From Brugia malayi (Eukaryota; Nematoda; Chromadorea; Rhabditida; Onchocercidae): a stretch of DNA of 64,000 bases. Numbering within the stretch: the stretch's first letter is position 1; every line of letters begins with the position of its first letter. A model generated the notes under the pieces. That model saw only the letters and a list, made by a program, of their open reading frames with translations, had not been told where the DNA came from and made no database searches. Both the position numbers and the translations under genes were made by a program. The stretch covers positions 2,413,001 through 2,477,000 of the forward strand of contig NW_025062476.1 of the NCBI RefSeq assembly GCF_000002995.4, read 5' to 3'. This document shows positions 1 to 15,606 of the stretch, piece by piece.

Positions 1-2709
<2,709 letters not shown>

Positions 2710-4724
2710 ATTGTGGGAGATATGAACAAATACCAGTGTCATAATATACTACTTGCTTTTCTTCGAATTCATTATTTTGTATTGGAAAAACATTTTTTTT
2801 TTCTTTTTTGTAATTTTGTTTTTATATGGGCCTTATATTTTATGTTATACTGCCTCTAAAGGTCTTGTATGTTTAATCTATTTTATAAATTGGTACTATT
2901 TAACAGAGCGTGTTAAATTAGGTAGTCATAGGTCTCAAGATAGATTTCATAATAGGTCTTTTTCTTATGGTTGAAGATTTTTTGTGCAGTTCAGCTGGAA
3001 TTGTCTTCTTTTTTCAAAAGGAATCTATACCATTGCATTTTTCTTCGTCCAAAATTTCTTTTTGAATTTGTAATTGCGAATAAACTGCTATAGCGTGGTA
3101 TATTTATTGGTTATATAAGGTTTCTAGCCTTGATTGTAAATTCAAAAAAATCCAAATTTTGAAATTATTTAAATTTTCGAAATGATTTAGCGAAAACTCA
3201 TTGAAATATGACATAAGTTAAAAATATACATGTGCGAAAAAATGAGATTTTATGTAGGACTGAATAGACAATGTCCTTTTTTTTTTTTAAGATATGAAAT
3301 GTGTTGTAGATGATAACACTGTAGGAGGGAGTTTGCTATGAAATGAAGTATTTGAAGAAATTTTTGATATTACGATCATTCTTGTTGTTTTATGTGGGAC
3401 AGTAAGTGGAATATGATAGAAATGTTATTTAAGCATTCTGTTTGCTAAAAAAAGATAAAATGATGAGGAATTTCAAAAAAAAAAAAAAAAAAAAAGCCAA
3501 GGGTGAATAATTGCTTCAACAGTTCAATACTATATCATCAAATGTATGATTGAAGGTTACAATAACCTGGTGGTGTTAAATTTATTGTGAATGAAAATTA
3601 TTTTTTAACTGATGAAGAATCATCGAAATTGAGGACAAGTCGGAAAATATTTTAGATTTTTTTTTTCCTTTAATTTTAACGTAAAATTAAGCAAACTCTA
3701 TTAACAAGTTAATTAGAACCGGTGTTTTTCTATCCTGATTTAAACAAGGATAGAATTAAAGATGTCATAGAGTTCTTGAAGATACATTTTGAAGTCTGGA
3801 AATCTTTATGGATTAAGTTCGAGCTTCATAGAGATTGCAATATTAATGCTAAATTTCTAGCAAAACATTTTGGTAATGTATAGGAAGAAAAATTCCTTTT
3901 CAAGAAAAGGAAGTTAAGCTTACATAGTGTATTTGAATACAATTTAATATCAGTTTGTTTGTTATAAATAGAATAATTTCCTCTTCATAATTTATGCAAA
4001 GATTTTGTTATTTTCTTTTCCACTGCTAGTATGAAATGGAATGTGGAGTGAAAAATAAAATGTTGCTTAAAACAAACATTACTTCAAGAATTCTATCATT
4101 ATTTATGCTATGATTGCAGCAACGCATTTGAAGTTCCATTTTCTTTTTTTTATAAATTTTTCCTCACAATATTTTTGTTTTTTTCACTGCATTTTTTTTT
4201 TTTTTTTTGAAATTTATTATGATCAGATTTTTATGCTTAAGTTTTATGTTTCAAGTTTTTTTTTTTTCTTTTTCGTTCAATAAGAATAAGAATTTCTGAT
4301 CTTTAAAACAATAGCAGTAGAAAGTTTTTTTTTTTTTTTTTTTCAAGGTGGGAACAAAACAAATATATTTGGTCTTGAATATTTGAAGAAAGTGGTCAAA
4401 ATGTCCGCTAAAATTAGAACAATATTAACGGATTAAATAAGTGAGTTATGGATTTTCACGGAGAATAAAATTAAACTTGAAATATTGAGGATCTGCAAAT
4501 ATAATTTGTATAGCTTTTGAGTTAAACCATTTCTTAGTGGGATTTTCTAATCAGAACCTTAGAGTATCCTTCTATGTGATATGCACCGAATCTTAAATAT
4601 GAAATGTATTCAGCTGAAATACATTACTGCGTTAGAATTTTTATCGTGCTTAAATTCATGATTTGTTGCGACAAGTATTTGAGTTTCTATGATTTGCATA
4701 ATTTTAATTGTTGAAAAGGGAAAT
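2710..4724. other. Intergenic region between phosphoglucomutase and REXO1-like genes
   Basis: About 2 kb of A+T-rich sequence holding the presumed phosphoglucomutase 3' UTR and the REXO1-like 5' flank. Long A and T runs occur near 3477-3495, 4190-4210 and 4326-4344. I see no open reading frame with recognisable content on either strand. Confidence 0.6.
3079..3084 (+). promoter_or_regulatory. Candidate polyadenylation signal of the phosphoglucomutase gene
   Basis: AATAAA lies about 370 bases after the phosphoglucomutase stop codon. It is the first canonical hexamer I noticed downstream, in A+T-rich sequence where chance matches are common. Confidence 0.4.
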
Positions 4725-7700
4725 ATGATTGGTCGATCAGGATTGTTTGCTGATATTATGTGCCCTTATGATGAGGACTGCACTCGACCGCATTGCCATT
4801 TTTGGCATTCTAAAGGTTTTATTGTAATTTTATAGTTTTGTTATAGTTTATCTTTTATTTGTAATTTATCTTGCTTTAAAATTTTTAAATTCAAACAATG
4901 CCTTCGTCAAAATTTATATTTTTAAACTCAAGTAATGCTTTCGTCAAAATTTATATTTTATTTGTATATTTAGTTTCATAGCTTTTGTTTTGTAGAGCTG
5001 ATATCTGAAGGATATCTTGAGGCATATATATCTTTTAGATGACATGTCACAGCAACAGCAGCAGTATCCTGTACCAGTGATGTCAGCAACGGTACCTGAG
5101 CAACCATTTGTGGGCTATGTTGGTTATGTGGAGAGCCAGAAAACAGTCATTGAAACGACTGTGCCAATTTGCAATCAGTCTATTTACGCTCCTCTTGATC
5201 CGATTGTGTATACCCAGCCGCCATCAACATCAGGTGTACAGCATTCTAATGGTGTGTTTATAATCTTACAGTTTCTTTTCTTTAAATACTTCTATATCTA
5301 TCCATTTATAAAGAAACCGATAATCGATAGCACTAAAACATGTTCATCATGCTTAAAACATTTCATTCCTTTAGTTACTTATGTTCCAACAAAAATCACT
5401 CCACGGCCGATGTGTAAACGGATGCCTTCACCGGAAATCCCTAAACCAAGAATGCCAGTGGAATTATCAGTGGATGATATACTGGATCCCGCTAATGATA
5501 AGTCAAGAATTTCTGCTGCTCCATCTGCTAATAATTCAAATATAATTGAAGTCAGTTTTTTTGTTGTTAAAAATGCGATAATAAGACGCTTCTAAAATTT
5601 CGGAAGTCCAAAAGGTCATCTTTTATGATTTGTCTTAGCATCCTAAGAAATAGTTCACAGCTTATTTGTTACTTCACTATTTTGATCTAGGCTACCAACC
5701 CATCTCAGAGGAGCTTTTTAATCAAACCAATTTAAGAAATAAAACTGAATGTCTAAATACCTTTTTATATTCTCAGCTTACATAAAGGTAGTATATCTCT
5801 CTGAAGCTTTTTAGAACTTCTGATTCCTCCACCTTTATCTTTGAGCTTTTTGGAACTAATTTCAATGAAATTTGCAGAACACTAAATTATCTGAATTGAG
5901 CTTAAATGACTACGCAAAATCAGTGGCTGATATTGATACACGAATAGAAGAATTACAACGAAAAATCGAAATCGAACGCCAGCAGAAAGAAAAGATAGTT
6001 CATGATATTAGAGCACTAGTTAAGCCATCAGCCTCAGTTAATTCAGACTCTTTGGCTGCAAGGAAACATTCAGTTAGTTGCTACATAATCTTTGTTTAAC
6101 TTATCCAGTTAATATGATATATCTTTCAGATAAAATGAATTCTTGCTAGTACAATATATGCTTTATGAAATGTATCGCAGTTCAAGTTTCTTTGAACGAA
6201 TTAAGATAAATGAAAAAGTGATGCATCAAAAACAGGATGATAGATTTGTAGAACATGCAATACATCTAATACATGAATTGTTTTGCTCATTAAGAGGAAC
6301 ATTGTAAATTTTTGTATTGAATTTCGAGACAATGTTGATTTCTTCATTCCATGATTCTTCTGTTTAAAATATATCTTTCAGCTTGAAGTACTGAAACGGT
6401 TCATTTAGGGCTCGAAATCGAGATCGAAACTAACTTATACAGGTGGCTACACGCCAACACCAATCGCTTTACTGAAGTCAGTGGAAAAAGCTAAAATTGA
6501 AGCTGAACAAAAGAAAAATCCAGAGGAGAACGATAATCAAAAAGATGTGGCGAACTTGAAGAGCAAAGTAAAGGGAGGAAAAATGAAAGACAAGAGCAAA
6601 CGTATAAAAGTGAAAAAAGTTGAGAATGTAGAAGCAAGTAAACAACAGTCAACTAAAGGAAAATCGCAGTCAGTAGCAAAAAAGAAACTTAACGAACAGC
6701 TTTCTATTGAAGACCTTTTCGAAACCGATGTATGTTTATTCATGTTTGCTCTTTATTTATTTTCTTTACTGCTGCTGTACCCGACCAGATGCCTTCTGGT
6801 ACGAAATTGTTCAATGTCAGGATATGGCAATTCATTTTCTATGATTTTCAAGCAAATCTTAAAGACATTATCATTATTGGTTCAGTTATCTACACTTTTG
6901 TCGGTGATTTAATTCCTAAATCCTTGAAAAGCTCTCATTTCTTCAAAGATTCAGTTTGCTAACGTGGGTGTTAGTTTCGGTTTAGGTGCCAGCTGCAAAA
7001 AAGCGAAAGCATATTGGTGATGATCTGAAATCAAAAGCAAGCAGCCTACCTGAGAAAGTAGAAAAACAGGAAGAAATGCAAATTAATATGGATCAAGCAA
7101 AGCGAATAGCACACAGTAGTATGCAGGTATTTATTACTTGTGGTTATTTTATGTAGTTATAATTTTCTTGGAATTTTATTACTAATTGTTAAGTATTTAC
7201 TCTTGCTTATTTACTATTACATATATTGAAGATAAATATGTTTCATTATTTCAGTCGACTGCACAAATATGTCTAACAGCAACGAAAGTTCGTACACCTA
7301 CAATGGCTCAACAACTAATGAATCGTTATCAGAAATTGCAGAAAGAAAAAGAGGAATTGTTAAGGAAGTAAAATTTAAAAAAAATTTTTACTGGATGTAA
7401 GATAACAATAATTAACTGATCGTCTGGATTTTGCTTTTTAGTATGAAACTCAAAGAAGAAATAAAAGCGAAGAAAATTATAACAGCTGAAGAAAAGCATG
7501 ATTATAAGTCGGGTGCAGTAGCTGCAACGATCGGCAAAGGCGAAAAACGAATGGCACATACGCCAAAAGTATGCTCTCTGATGCTACCATCTCACTGTAA
7601 TATTTACTGGTAATGGAACATTCGCAAAAAGTAGGGTAGTATATAAATTTCGATGAAGTCTAATTCTTTGAATTAAGCTTATAAGAAGAGAATGAAGTAG

Positions 7701-10700
7701 TAGTATTTTTCTTTTTGTCATCTTTTTGTTATTGTCATTTACCATGGAACATTTGAACTTGTTTTTACCAGTAAGTTATCGTTGCATTAGCATTATACTG
7801 AATTTATAATATAAATACATGAAAGATTTTTTCTTTTTTTAATAAAGTAAGAGCTTTCTTTTGTTTTTGATATGCTGATTTAATATTGACTTTTGTGACT
7901 TCTTCAGGTAACAAATTCCACGAAAATAAATTTAGTACCGCTGGATCCATACTCATGTGGTAAAGTCCCATATGCTTTACGTACTCGTTATTTGAATTTA
8001 TTTTACATCGAGTGCCAAAAATTTTGCAGTTCGACAAATGATGCCCTTACTCAAGTTAGTAGTGATTTTTGCATCTTCGATCTTTGCGACAAAATAGCCA
8101 TTTACATATATTTTTAGATTAAATGAAAAACACATTTAGTTTTTGGTTTCCAACTGGGGCATAGTATGGCTTCTATTACTCCTTTTGTTTCTGTTGTTCA
8201 TGCAGTTTTTTAACTAAAAATTTAGGCTCAACATGAAGAAAAAGCAATAAAAGACCGAGCTGTGACAAAAGGCGGTTATACAAGTGCTGCAGTAAATGTT
8301 CTTCGACGTTTACGAGACGTTAATTCACCGCAAGTTGCAGGTTATTTCCACATCTTCTTATCTGTTCAAAATGTCGTGCTTCTTCAGTTTTGAGTTGTTG
8401 ATATTTCTACCATAGATAAGTAATGGGAATAAGTTTTGTGGATAGAATAATCTTTCAGGTATTTGGAAAAATATTATTATTGAATACGACATATTATGCT
8501 ACTTTTGTATCATTTGTCGGAGGTTAAGTACTACAAAAATACATTAATTTTATGGATGATTGCGAAATAATCTAATTTCTGTGCATAATCCATTTTAATC
8601 ATAATTCCAATAGGACTTATTTCTGTCACTTCACTCTGTTGTGAAACTCTTAACAAAACTAAAAATAATTCTGTACTCGAACTTTTCACACTTTCCTACT
8701 TGTTAGAAGTCTCCATTCAGAAACGTTTCTGCTGAATCTATTGTGTTTCGCTAAGGCGCAGTACTCTCAACATTTATGCTGTTTATATATTGTTGTATTA
8801 AATGCAAACTATTTTCGTCCTTTAAATTAAGTCAAATCAAATTTTATTTTTTTATTTCGTAACTAAATTTCTCTATTAACACAACATTTTATATCCTTAC
8901 ACCATCAATTTTTTTTAAGATTCCTCACTGAATAACATGTTTGTTTTATAGTATTAAAATCGGTATCACATTCAGCTATCCTAGCTGGTCGTCATCACGG
9001 ATCCATCACAGTTGGCCAAAAAAAGTATTCAACTTCTGGGAAGCAATCCGTCAACGAAAGGTTAAGATTATGCATTAGAAGTTTTTGTCATATATGGATG
9101 TGAGAATATTTCGACTCCGTCTTGCCATTTGCAATGAAATAGATTAAAATTGGAAACATGTGACAGAGCATTGTTTATTAAAGTGGGATAGATTTTAGTG
9201 AAGTTTAACACTTATATGTTTTATCTGATAACGTAATTACTTTGCAGTGAATTCTACGCATTGCTGCTTTCGAAATTTGTTTTGGACGAGCAGAAATTGG
9301 AACAGAATGGTTTCCCCTTATGGGAAGGTCCTGATAAAAAAAGAGTAAAGATCAAAATGTCCGAATTAGATAGTAAAAAGAAATTATTTGTAGAAGAAAA
9401 TGGTAAGTTTTCATTCTTTTTGGAATTGTTTTAGTTACCTATACTTTTATGGTTTTCTAATTTCTTATTTTTGTCAAATTCTTAACTTAATTCAACTGAT
9501 TCTCTTTATTAAAGATCACTACCGTTTTCAGATCTCAAAAGAATATGTTGTCGTTGTGGTACTGAATTTTCTCTTACACCGAAAGGTGAATATACTGCGC
9601 TGAAGCAATGTGTATACCACTGGGGAAAGGCTTTCAAAACAAAAAGTCCGTCTAATTACTTACTTTTTATTAAATAATAACTGTCAGGTAGATTTCAATA
9701 AGGGAAATTGATCTCTAATTGTCATTTCTATTGGAAAATATAATTTATTCTGTTGTATCCTTCAATACTTTTATTATTATTTATAATCATTCTACATTAT
9801 TATTAGCTCGTGGACTATGGGAGTCTCGATATAATTGTTGTCAATCCGACCTTAACGTAGCTGGATGTTGTGTAGCTGATTGTCATGTCACTGATACCGC
9901 TCCCAAATCTGTGTTGGAAACCTATCGAGAGGTAAATTTCAGGTTTTTGGGGCTATCACTGTGCTCTATAGTTTCACTATAGATTTCAATCACTTCTATG
10001 CTAAATTTCCTTTCCGTCATAGCTTAAGTCAGGAATATCTAGGAAAACTTTCTTGTATCCTATTACATTATAATCTCAATATATCCTATGGAATCACTGT
10101 TAGTAACGATTTATGTAATTTCTGCAGACACCACCACCATCAGGACCAAAAGATGAACGAAGCAGGAAAGTATATGCATTTGATTGTGAAATGGTATATA
10201 CAGCCTGGGGCACTAATTTAGCACGAATATCAGTAGTGGATGTGAATGATAAGTTAGTGATGGATGTTACTGTGCGTCCACAATATGAAGTACGTGATTG
10301 CAATACACGATTTAGTGGTTTGACAATAGATCAAATTGAAAGAGCGGAATTTGACCTGGAACAGGTAGATGCTTTCTTGTTATTTTACAAAACAATTAGC
10401 ATAAGTATTACAAAGAATAGTAGAATAAAAGCAGTGAAATATGAGAATATAATAATGGGCTGGATTAAGCAGGAATATTAATCATGTTTATAATTATGTG
10501 ATAGTATCATGCTGCAAGAAAATGGCTGGATGGTAGGATAGGAAAAGTTTAGCTATAATTTGGTACTATTTATCTCTCACTTTTCGGTACTTCTCATGAT
10601 GAAATGCTACTTTTTATCTATCAAATATAGATTTCGATAAGGTTTGATTAGAGTGACCTTTAAAAAAAAAAAAATTGATTTTTTTGTTCTGTTCATTTGT

Positions 10701-11281
10701 GGAAAAGCCGATTCATTTAAAAATGATGCCTCATTGTAGACTCAGAAGCGGTTTTTCGAACTGGTGAATTCTGAGACAATTCTAATTGGACATAGTCTTG
10801 AAAGTGACTTAAAAGCAATGCGTCTAGTCCATCATCGAGTGGTGGACACATCGATTGTATTTCCACATAGGCTAGGATTACCCTACAAACGTGCTTTGAA
10901 AACAATTGCTTCAGAAATACTGCAGCTTATTATTCAAGAAGATAGTAAGCCATTTTATTTTATGAACTGAAAAGTTTTGTTTTCAACACAGTCTGATTTG
11001 CACTTTTGTGATATTTTGAAAAAAAAATTTCAAAGATTAAATTGATATTTGATTTTCTAGCTTTTCCATCTGGTCAACTTGTTTAAACTTTTAAGGAATA
11101 TCTTCTTTAACTTCTTTCTGTTGAGACTTGTTTATTCAGTTTCATTACTTTAAATTCACGTTTGTATGAAGCCAGCGAAATTCTAGAAAGATTTTTCGTT
11201 ATTTCAGTTGATGGACATGACTCAAAAGAAGATGCAAGTACTTGTATGAGGCTAATGCTACACAAAGTTATGCACAATTAA
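4725..11281 (+). CDS. REXO1: REXO1-like DEDDh RNA exonuclease
   Basis: This is a predicted 3'-5' RNA exonuclease of the REXO1/Rex family, probably nuclear. Seventeen phase-consistent exons give about 906 residues: 4725-4815, 5039-5253, 5314-5550, 5878-6072, 6409-6729, 6986-7126, 7255-7367, 7442-7568, 7908-8054, 8226-8340, 8952-9060, 9248-9402, 9532-9645, 9807-9931, 10128-10364, 10740-10944 and 11208-11281. The N-terminus carries a CCCH-like cluster (C-x5-C-x4-C-x3-H, residues ~13-28) as in vertebrate REXO1, which fixes the start. The middle is lysine-rich and low in complexity. A Cys/His region (CCRCG, CVYHWGK, YNCC) precedes the exonuclease domain. DEDDh residues are visible: FDCEM (~754-756), D in GHSLESD (~837), then H and D in DGHDSKEDA (~886-891). 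The donor after 9645 is weak (GTCCGT), and the short intron 5254-5313 is a multiple of three without a stop. Family assignment is firm; exact joins in the low-complexity part are less so. Confidence 0.92.
4885..4960. repeat. Short direct duplication in REXO1-like intron 1
   Basis: Two copies of a roughly 38-bp A+T-rich unit lie in tandem, each containing TTCGTCAAAATTTATATTT. The copies differ at a few positions. It sits in the first intron, between the zinc-cluster exon and exon 2. Confidence 0.7.
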
Positions 11282-11356
11282 ACATGTTTAATGTCGCGTT
11301 TTCTCTTGTAGCATAAATGTTAACCTTTTTTGAAACGGGTTTGTTTTTAGAAGCTT

Positions 11357-11416
11357 AAATCTTAAGTATTTTATCCAATAACTTACTTAATCTTAAGTAT
11401 TTTATCCAGTAACTTC
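11357..11416. repeat. 31-bp tandem duplication downstream of the REXO1-like gene
   Basis: Two adjacent copies of a unit containing ATCTTAAGTATTTTATCCA, 31 bp apart, with a single A/G difference following the shared core. It lies in the presumed 3' UTR about 80 bases after the stop codon. Confidence 0.75.
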
Positions 11417-11618
11417 ACTTCTTGATCTTTATGTATGTGTAATGTGTAGGTCATGTTTTGCATTTACTGCATAGTTCGTGCTTTAATTAGTTGTTGCTTA
11501 TTTACTTCTGTATATTTTTTTTTTTTCCATTATGTTCAATGTTTTGTTCTTTTCTTCCTTCTATTTCTCTTTATATCAAAAATTAATGGATTCAGCTATA
11601 TTATTTGTGATTCAACAC

Positions 11619-11624
11619 AATAAA
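11619..11624 (+). promoter_or_regulatory. Candidate polyadenylation signal of the REXO1-like gene
   Basis: AATAAA about 340 bases after the stop codon. Another copy at 11955-11960 could also serve. Which is used cannot be told from sequence. Confidence 0.35.
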
Positions 11625-12328
11625 GTTTAGTGTTTGAAAATCATTATAATATAAGTGACCTTCCTTTGTGAAAAAAATTCGATATTTTTAATTGCAATTT
11701 AAAATCATTTACTTCCTGCAATCATTGAGTAATAGTGATAAATTAAAACAGCACAGCCAAAAAAAAAATAGGTAACAAATATTACCATTCATTGTGTAAC
11801 CTTCCTAGTATACTTCGTTTTCATATGCAGAGCTTATTTGTATTAAAACATGTGGCGACAAATATGTCACAATGATTTCTATACAAAATTATGAATTTTT
11901 TGCCATCTGACTTATGAAAACACTCGGTGTTTGCTCTTATGTTGTTATATTGTAAATAAATCTCTAATAATGTGCGTTTCTTTGTTTTTTGTTCCAACAA
12001 TATGTTCTTTATATTTAAATTAAATGAAGCAGAAGTTTTCTCACTGTGTCACTTATTAGTTGGTAATGACAGCTGCGGAAAAGTCACAAGGTTGCAAATA
12101 ATGAGTCTTTCATCTATGTGATTCTAATTTTGAAAAGAAAAACCAATGATTATAAATTTATTAAAGAAGCACGTAGCTTCATAACAATAAGTAAGCGAAA
12201 TACAGTTTTAACATAATGATAGGGAGATAACTAACTGTTAATAAAGAGTGAAACAAACGCTCAACTAAATTTATTTCGATTCGATAACTTTGAACTTGTC
12301 ACATAAAATGCTTCCACATTCCATTTAG

Positions 12329-12375
12329 ATTTTGAATTTCAGTGCGAATAGCATTGATGAATTATTGAAATAGAT
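12329..12375 (+). promoter_or_regulatory. Candidate trans-splice or 5' UTR acceptor and leader of the AGK-like gene
   Basis: The tract TTTTGAATTTCAG ends at 12342, 33 bases before the chosen start codon. That spacing is typical for nematode spliced-leader addition or a 5' UTR intron. A three-codon upstream reading frame (ATG AAT TAT TGA) lies in the leader around 12356-12367. Trans-splicing itself is inferred. Confidence 0.4.
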
Positions 12376-15300
12376 ATGAATCTTACAAGTATACCGAGAA
12401 AACTTTGGGAACACAAGAAAAAGTCGACATTTGCATCTCTTATTGCTTACTTCACGGGATGGAAGATATACAACTGGAAAAGGTTGACCAATTTTATTTA
12501 TTATTTTGCTATTTTAAATGTTAACAAATGTTAAAATTTTAGAATTAGTATTGGAATTATGCAGACTGTATTGGGATACAACGAAATTTGTGATGACATA
12601 TTTTGGAGCCTTGTTTATTTTCTTATGCAGATCATTGCAATTCTATATTTATCTATAATTTGGTGTGAAAATTTGTCGTTTTAGAGACTGTAATATACGA
12701 GCTATATACGCTCGAGAAGCAAAACAGTTTGGTGATGCACCGTTGGATTTAGCAGAGCGTTTACGACGTGTCACTGTTTTGGTGGATAAAACCTGTGCGA
12801 GTGCTTTTGATAGTTTCGAAAAGAATGCTTTGCCATTACTTAATTTAGCTGGTCTACAAGTGGATATAATCAAGGTTAGCTTTTTAATTTTAAAGCTTGT
12901 ATGAAAGCAATGTTATTACGATGTCGATCTTTATTTTATTTTCAACCATTAAGCCACTTCCAGAATTATTGTGTATTAAATTTTAAGGTTTTAAGGTTCA
13001 TTAGTTGTAATTGCATTGTTGTAGCCTAATGATATTTCTGAATTCAAAACTATTGCGGAACATATTGATACGACAGAATGTGATGCTCTGTATATTATTG
13101 GTGGAGATAATGCTTTAAGCATTGTTCTAAGTGCAGTGTGTCGTCAAGAAAATAATTCACCGCTACCTATTGGTGTTTTTCCAGGTGGTTCTGACAATCG
13201 TTCATTAATCGGTTTAGTACCTGATGTATTTGGTTAGTTTTCATTTTTTTTTTTCTTTGGAAGAGAGTCAATGCTTGAATTGTTTCCTTATGGCATAGAC
13301 ATATTCCTGAATGTTATGACGGTGTTATATATATACGACTTATTTTTGTGAGCAAAAATTCCTTGCATATCGTAAATGGCGTTGTTAAAGAAAATATATT
13401 TATTAAAAGTAAAAAAAAAAAGTTTATATACTATTTAATAATTACCTGCAGAATACTTGAGGTAATGTGTACAGAAATAAAATGGTAAAAATATACTACA
13501 TTTACTCATACTTACTGGACTAGTTAAGAAATTGGAGTGAGAACAAAAATAATAGAAAGGTTAGATTGGCTAAGCAAAATAATGAGTAACGATGATAGAG
13601 GCAGTCATATAATTTTTAGCAGTTCAAAATGATATTCGTCCATACTGTGAAAGTGCTATGGCTCTTATCGAAGAACAAACTCGACCTATTTATTTATCAA
13701 GCATAAAATTTGTAAGTTTTTGACACTGAACATTTCTTGTTTGATTTTCATTCATAAATACTGTGATAGTGAATGAATAAGTGAATGGATTGGCTGGAAT
13801 AAGATTTGAAACGAATTTGTTGATGTTTTTAAATCTGCATTTTAAGCGTAAAAATTTAATGCTGAAACACATACAAAAAAAAAAGAATATGAAGCTTTTA
13901 TTTATTTCTATCATTTAATCCAGTTTAATATTCTATGAATTATCATTGAAGGAGAATTCAGAAAGCAGCACAAATGAAGGAAAAGAACCACTTTACGGTG
14001 TATCTGGCCTGTATGCTGGCTGGTACGATAGGGTTGAAGTAAACAAAGATAAATTATGGTATTGGGGTGCATTAAAACGTTGGATTGCTTATATCACAGC
14101 TTATTTACGATCTTTAAAGGTCCAGTCGTATTTAGCTCCAATTTACTAGGATTATATTGATTTTTTTAATTGATTTGGTTTTAAACTTCGGAATCTTCAG
14201 TTATTAAAGAAGTTTTCATCATTCTTCATATCTGTTTTGTTCTCGAGAAACATTCATGCTACCCAGATGACATAAAATTTTCTTTTTTAGCAATATCCAG
14301 AAATAGAATTTAATATGATTTATGAAGAATATTGTGCCGGTTGCTCCAAATGTCGATCATCACAGTCTATAAATGAAAAAACCAAACAGCAGACGAATAG
14401 GCAATGGTGGCATTATATTACTGGTTCGCGTAATTATACTGGTGTGGTGAGTTTTCGGAAAATTATATTTTTTAAAACTTTAAACTGTTCCGGAAATTCT
14501 TTAAAGCTCTTAATTCCTTAAATAGTTTCGGAAAACTAGACATTCTAGAGTAAATGAATAAGATATATTTAGAGCGTAATACTGCTGAAAGTGTTGATAT
14601 TTGTTGGTTAGAATGGCCTAGATGAAGTGATGAGATTCACTCACATTTGAGAACGCAATAATAAGTGTATTAAAATCCTGTGAGCTTATGAGATTACTCT
14701 GTACCAGCAATGGTGAGTTATCGGTTATTGTCGCTGAAAGTGAAGCATACTTTAATAAGTTTGAGATAAACTGACATGACTGCTTGAAATTTAAAGTATT
14801 GTAGAACTTTGGCACTATGAATATGACAGTTTTAAAAACACAAAATTATAGAAAGATATGAAACCGAAAAAGGATTACTCATTAGTACAGAATGAGAATT
14901 GTGGAAAAACTAGAGAAATGAAAATCAAAGCGGTCGATATAGCATTTGAGAATTTCCAAGACCAGGTAAATTTATTTGTATATCCAATTAGAAATTGAAA
15001 CTCGAGAATCTAATTATGACGATAAATTGCATTATTGAGTTATATCGGTGTGCGGACTTGATGCAACTTTTATGCTAAGTTCTGTTTCTTGCGGTTAGCT
15101 GATTCGAGAAATATCTGAATCTTTTGTATAAGTAAGGTCTTTTGCGCACATAATGACATTTTGTCGAAAACTGTAAAAAAAAATAATCTGTAACCTCTGC
15201 ATATGCTAAGAATGTTTATATAGGTGCAAAGGAGAGTATAGATTCATTTACTATTTAATTGATATGAATAAAAAAAGAAAAGTAGCTCATATTCTTTCAG

Positions 15301-15606
15301 AGTGCATGCGGTCTTCGTGTTCGTAGTGGAGGTGCTGAACGCAGTAGGATCAGTTTATTAATTGATGGTTGGACAAGGTGTCAAACAAAGCAGTTATTTT
15401 CATCTCCCGATACTAGTTTCTATCAGACTGATTGTTGTGTTAAATCGGTAGTTTTAACATTCAGTTTGCTGCCAGATGCTTTTAAGAAAATGACAATATT
15501 TGGTAATGATTATAAAATGGATAATGACTTAAAGACTCGAATACTTCTCGAATCAACTAATAAATATGTTAACATGTATCTCCCCACTAAGATACGGGTA
15601 TCTTAA
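12376..15606 (+). CDS. AGK: Acylglycerol kinase-like mitochondrial protein with altered nucleotide loop
   Basis: Acylglycerol kinase phosphorylates mono- and diacylglycerol in mitochondria; the mammalian protein also acts kinase-independently in the TIM22 import complex. Eight phase-consistent exons give 446 residues: 12376-12482, 12685-12874, 13025-13232, 13620-13711, 13952-14119, 14291-14446, 14852-14965 and 15301-15606. Family features are visible in order: an N-terminal LWEHKKK followed by a short hydrophobic stretch, AREAKQFGD, a DAGK-catalytic fold with FEKNALPLLNLAG, the loop IIGGDNALS at about residues 123-131, PGGSDNRSL, and SGLYAGWYD before the WYWGALK segment. The canonical lipid-kinase loop is GGDGT; here the Gly-Thr is Asn-Ala, so catalysis may be weakened or lost. 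The second loop (usually PLGETSSL-like) is also changed. A NAGNAG acceptor at exon 4 could start at 13620 or 13623. The reading frame is intact, arguing against a decayed copy. Confidence 0.88.

Larger units (their letters stand above)
11282..12375. other. Intergenic region between REXO1-like and AGK-like genes
   Basis: About 1.1 kb holding the REXO1-like 3' UTR and the AGK-like 5' flank. It includes a tandem duplication at 11357-11416 and AATAAA motifs at 11619-11624 and 11955-11960. A T/C-rich tract ending TTTCAG at 12342 may be a trans-splice or 5' UTR acceptor for the next gene. I see no further coding sequence. Confidence 0.6.
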
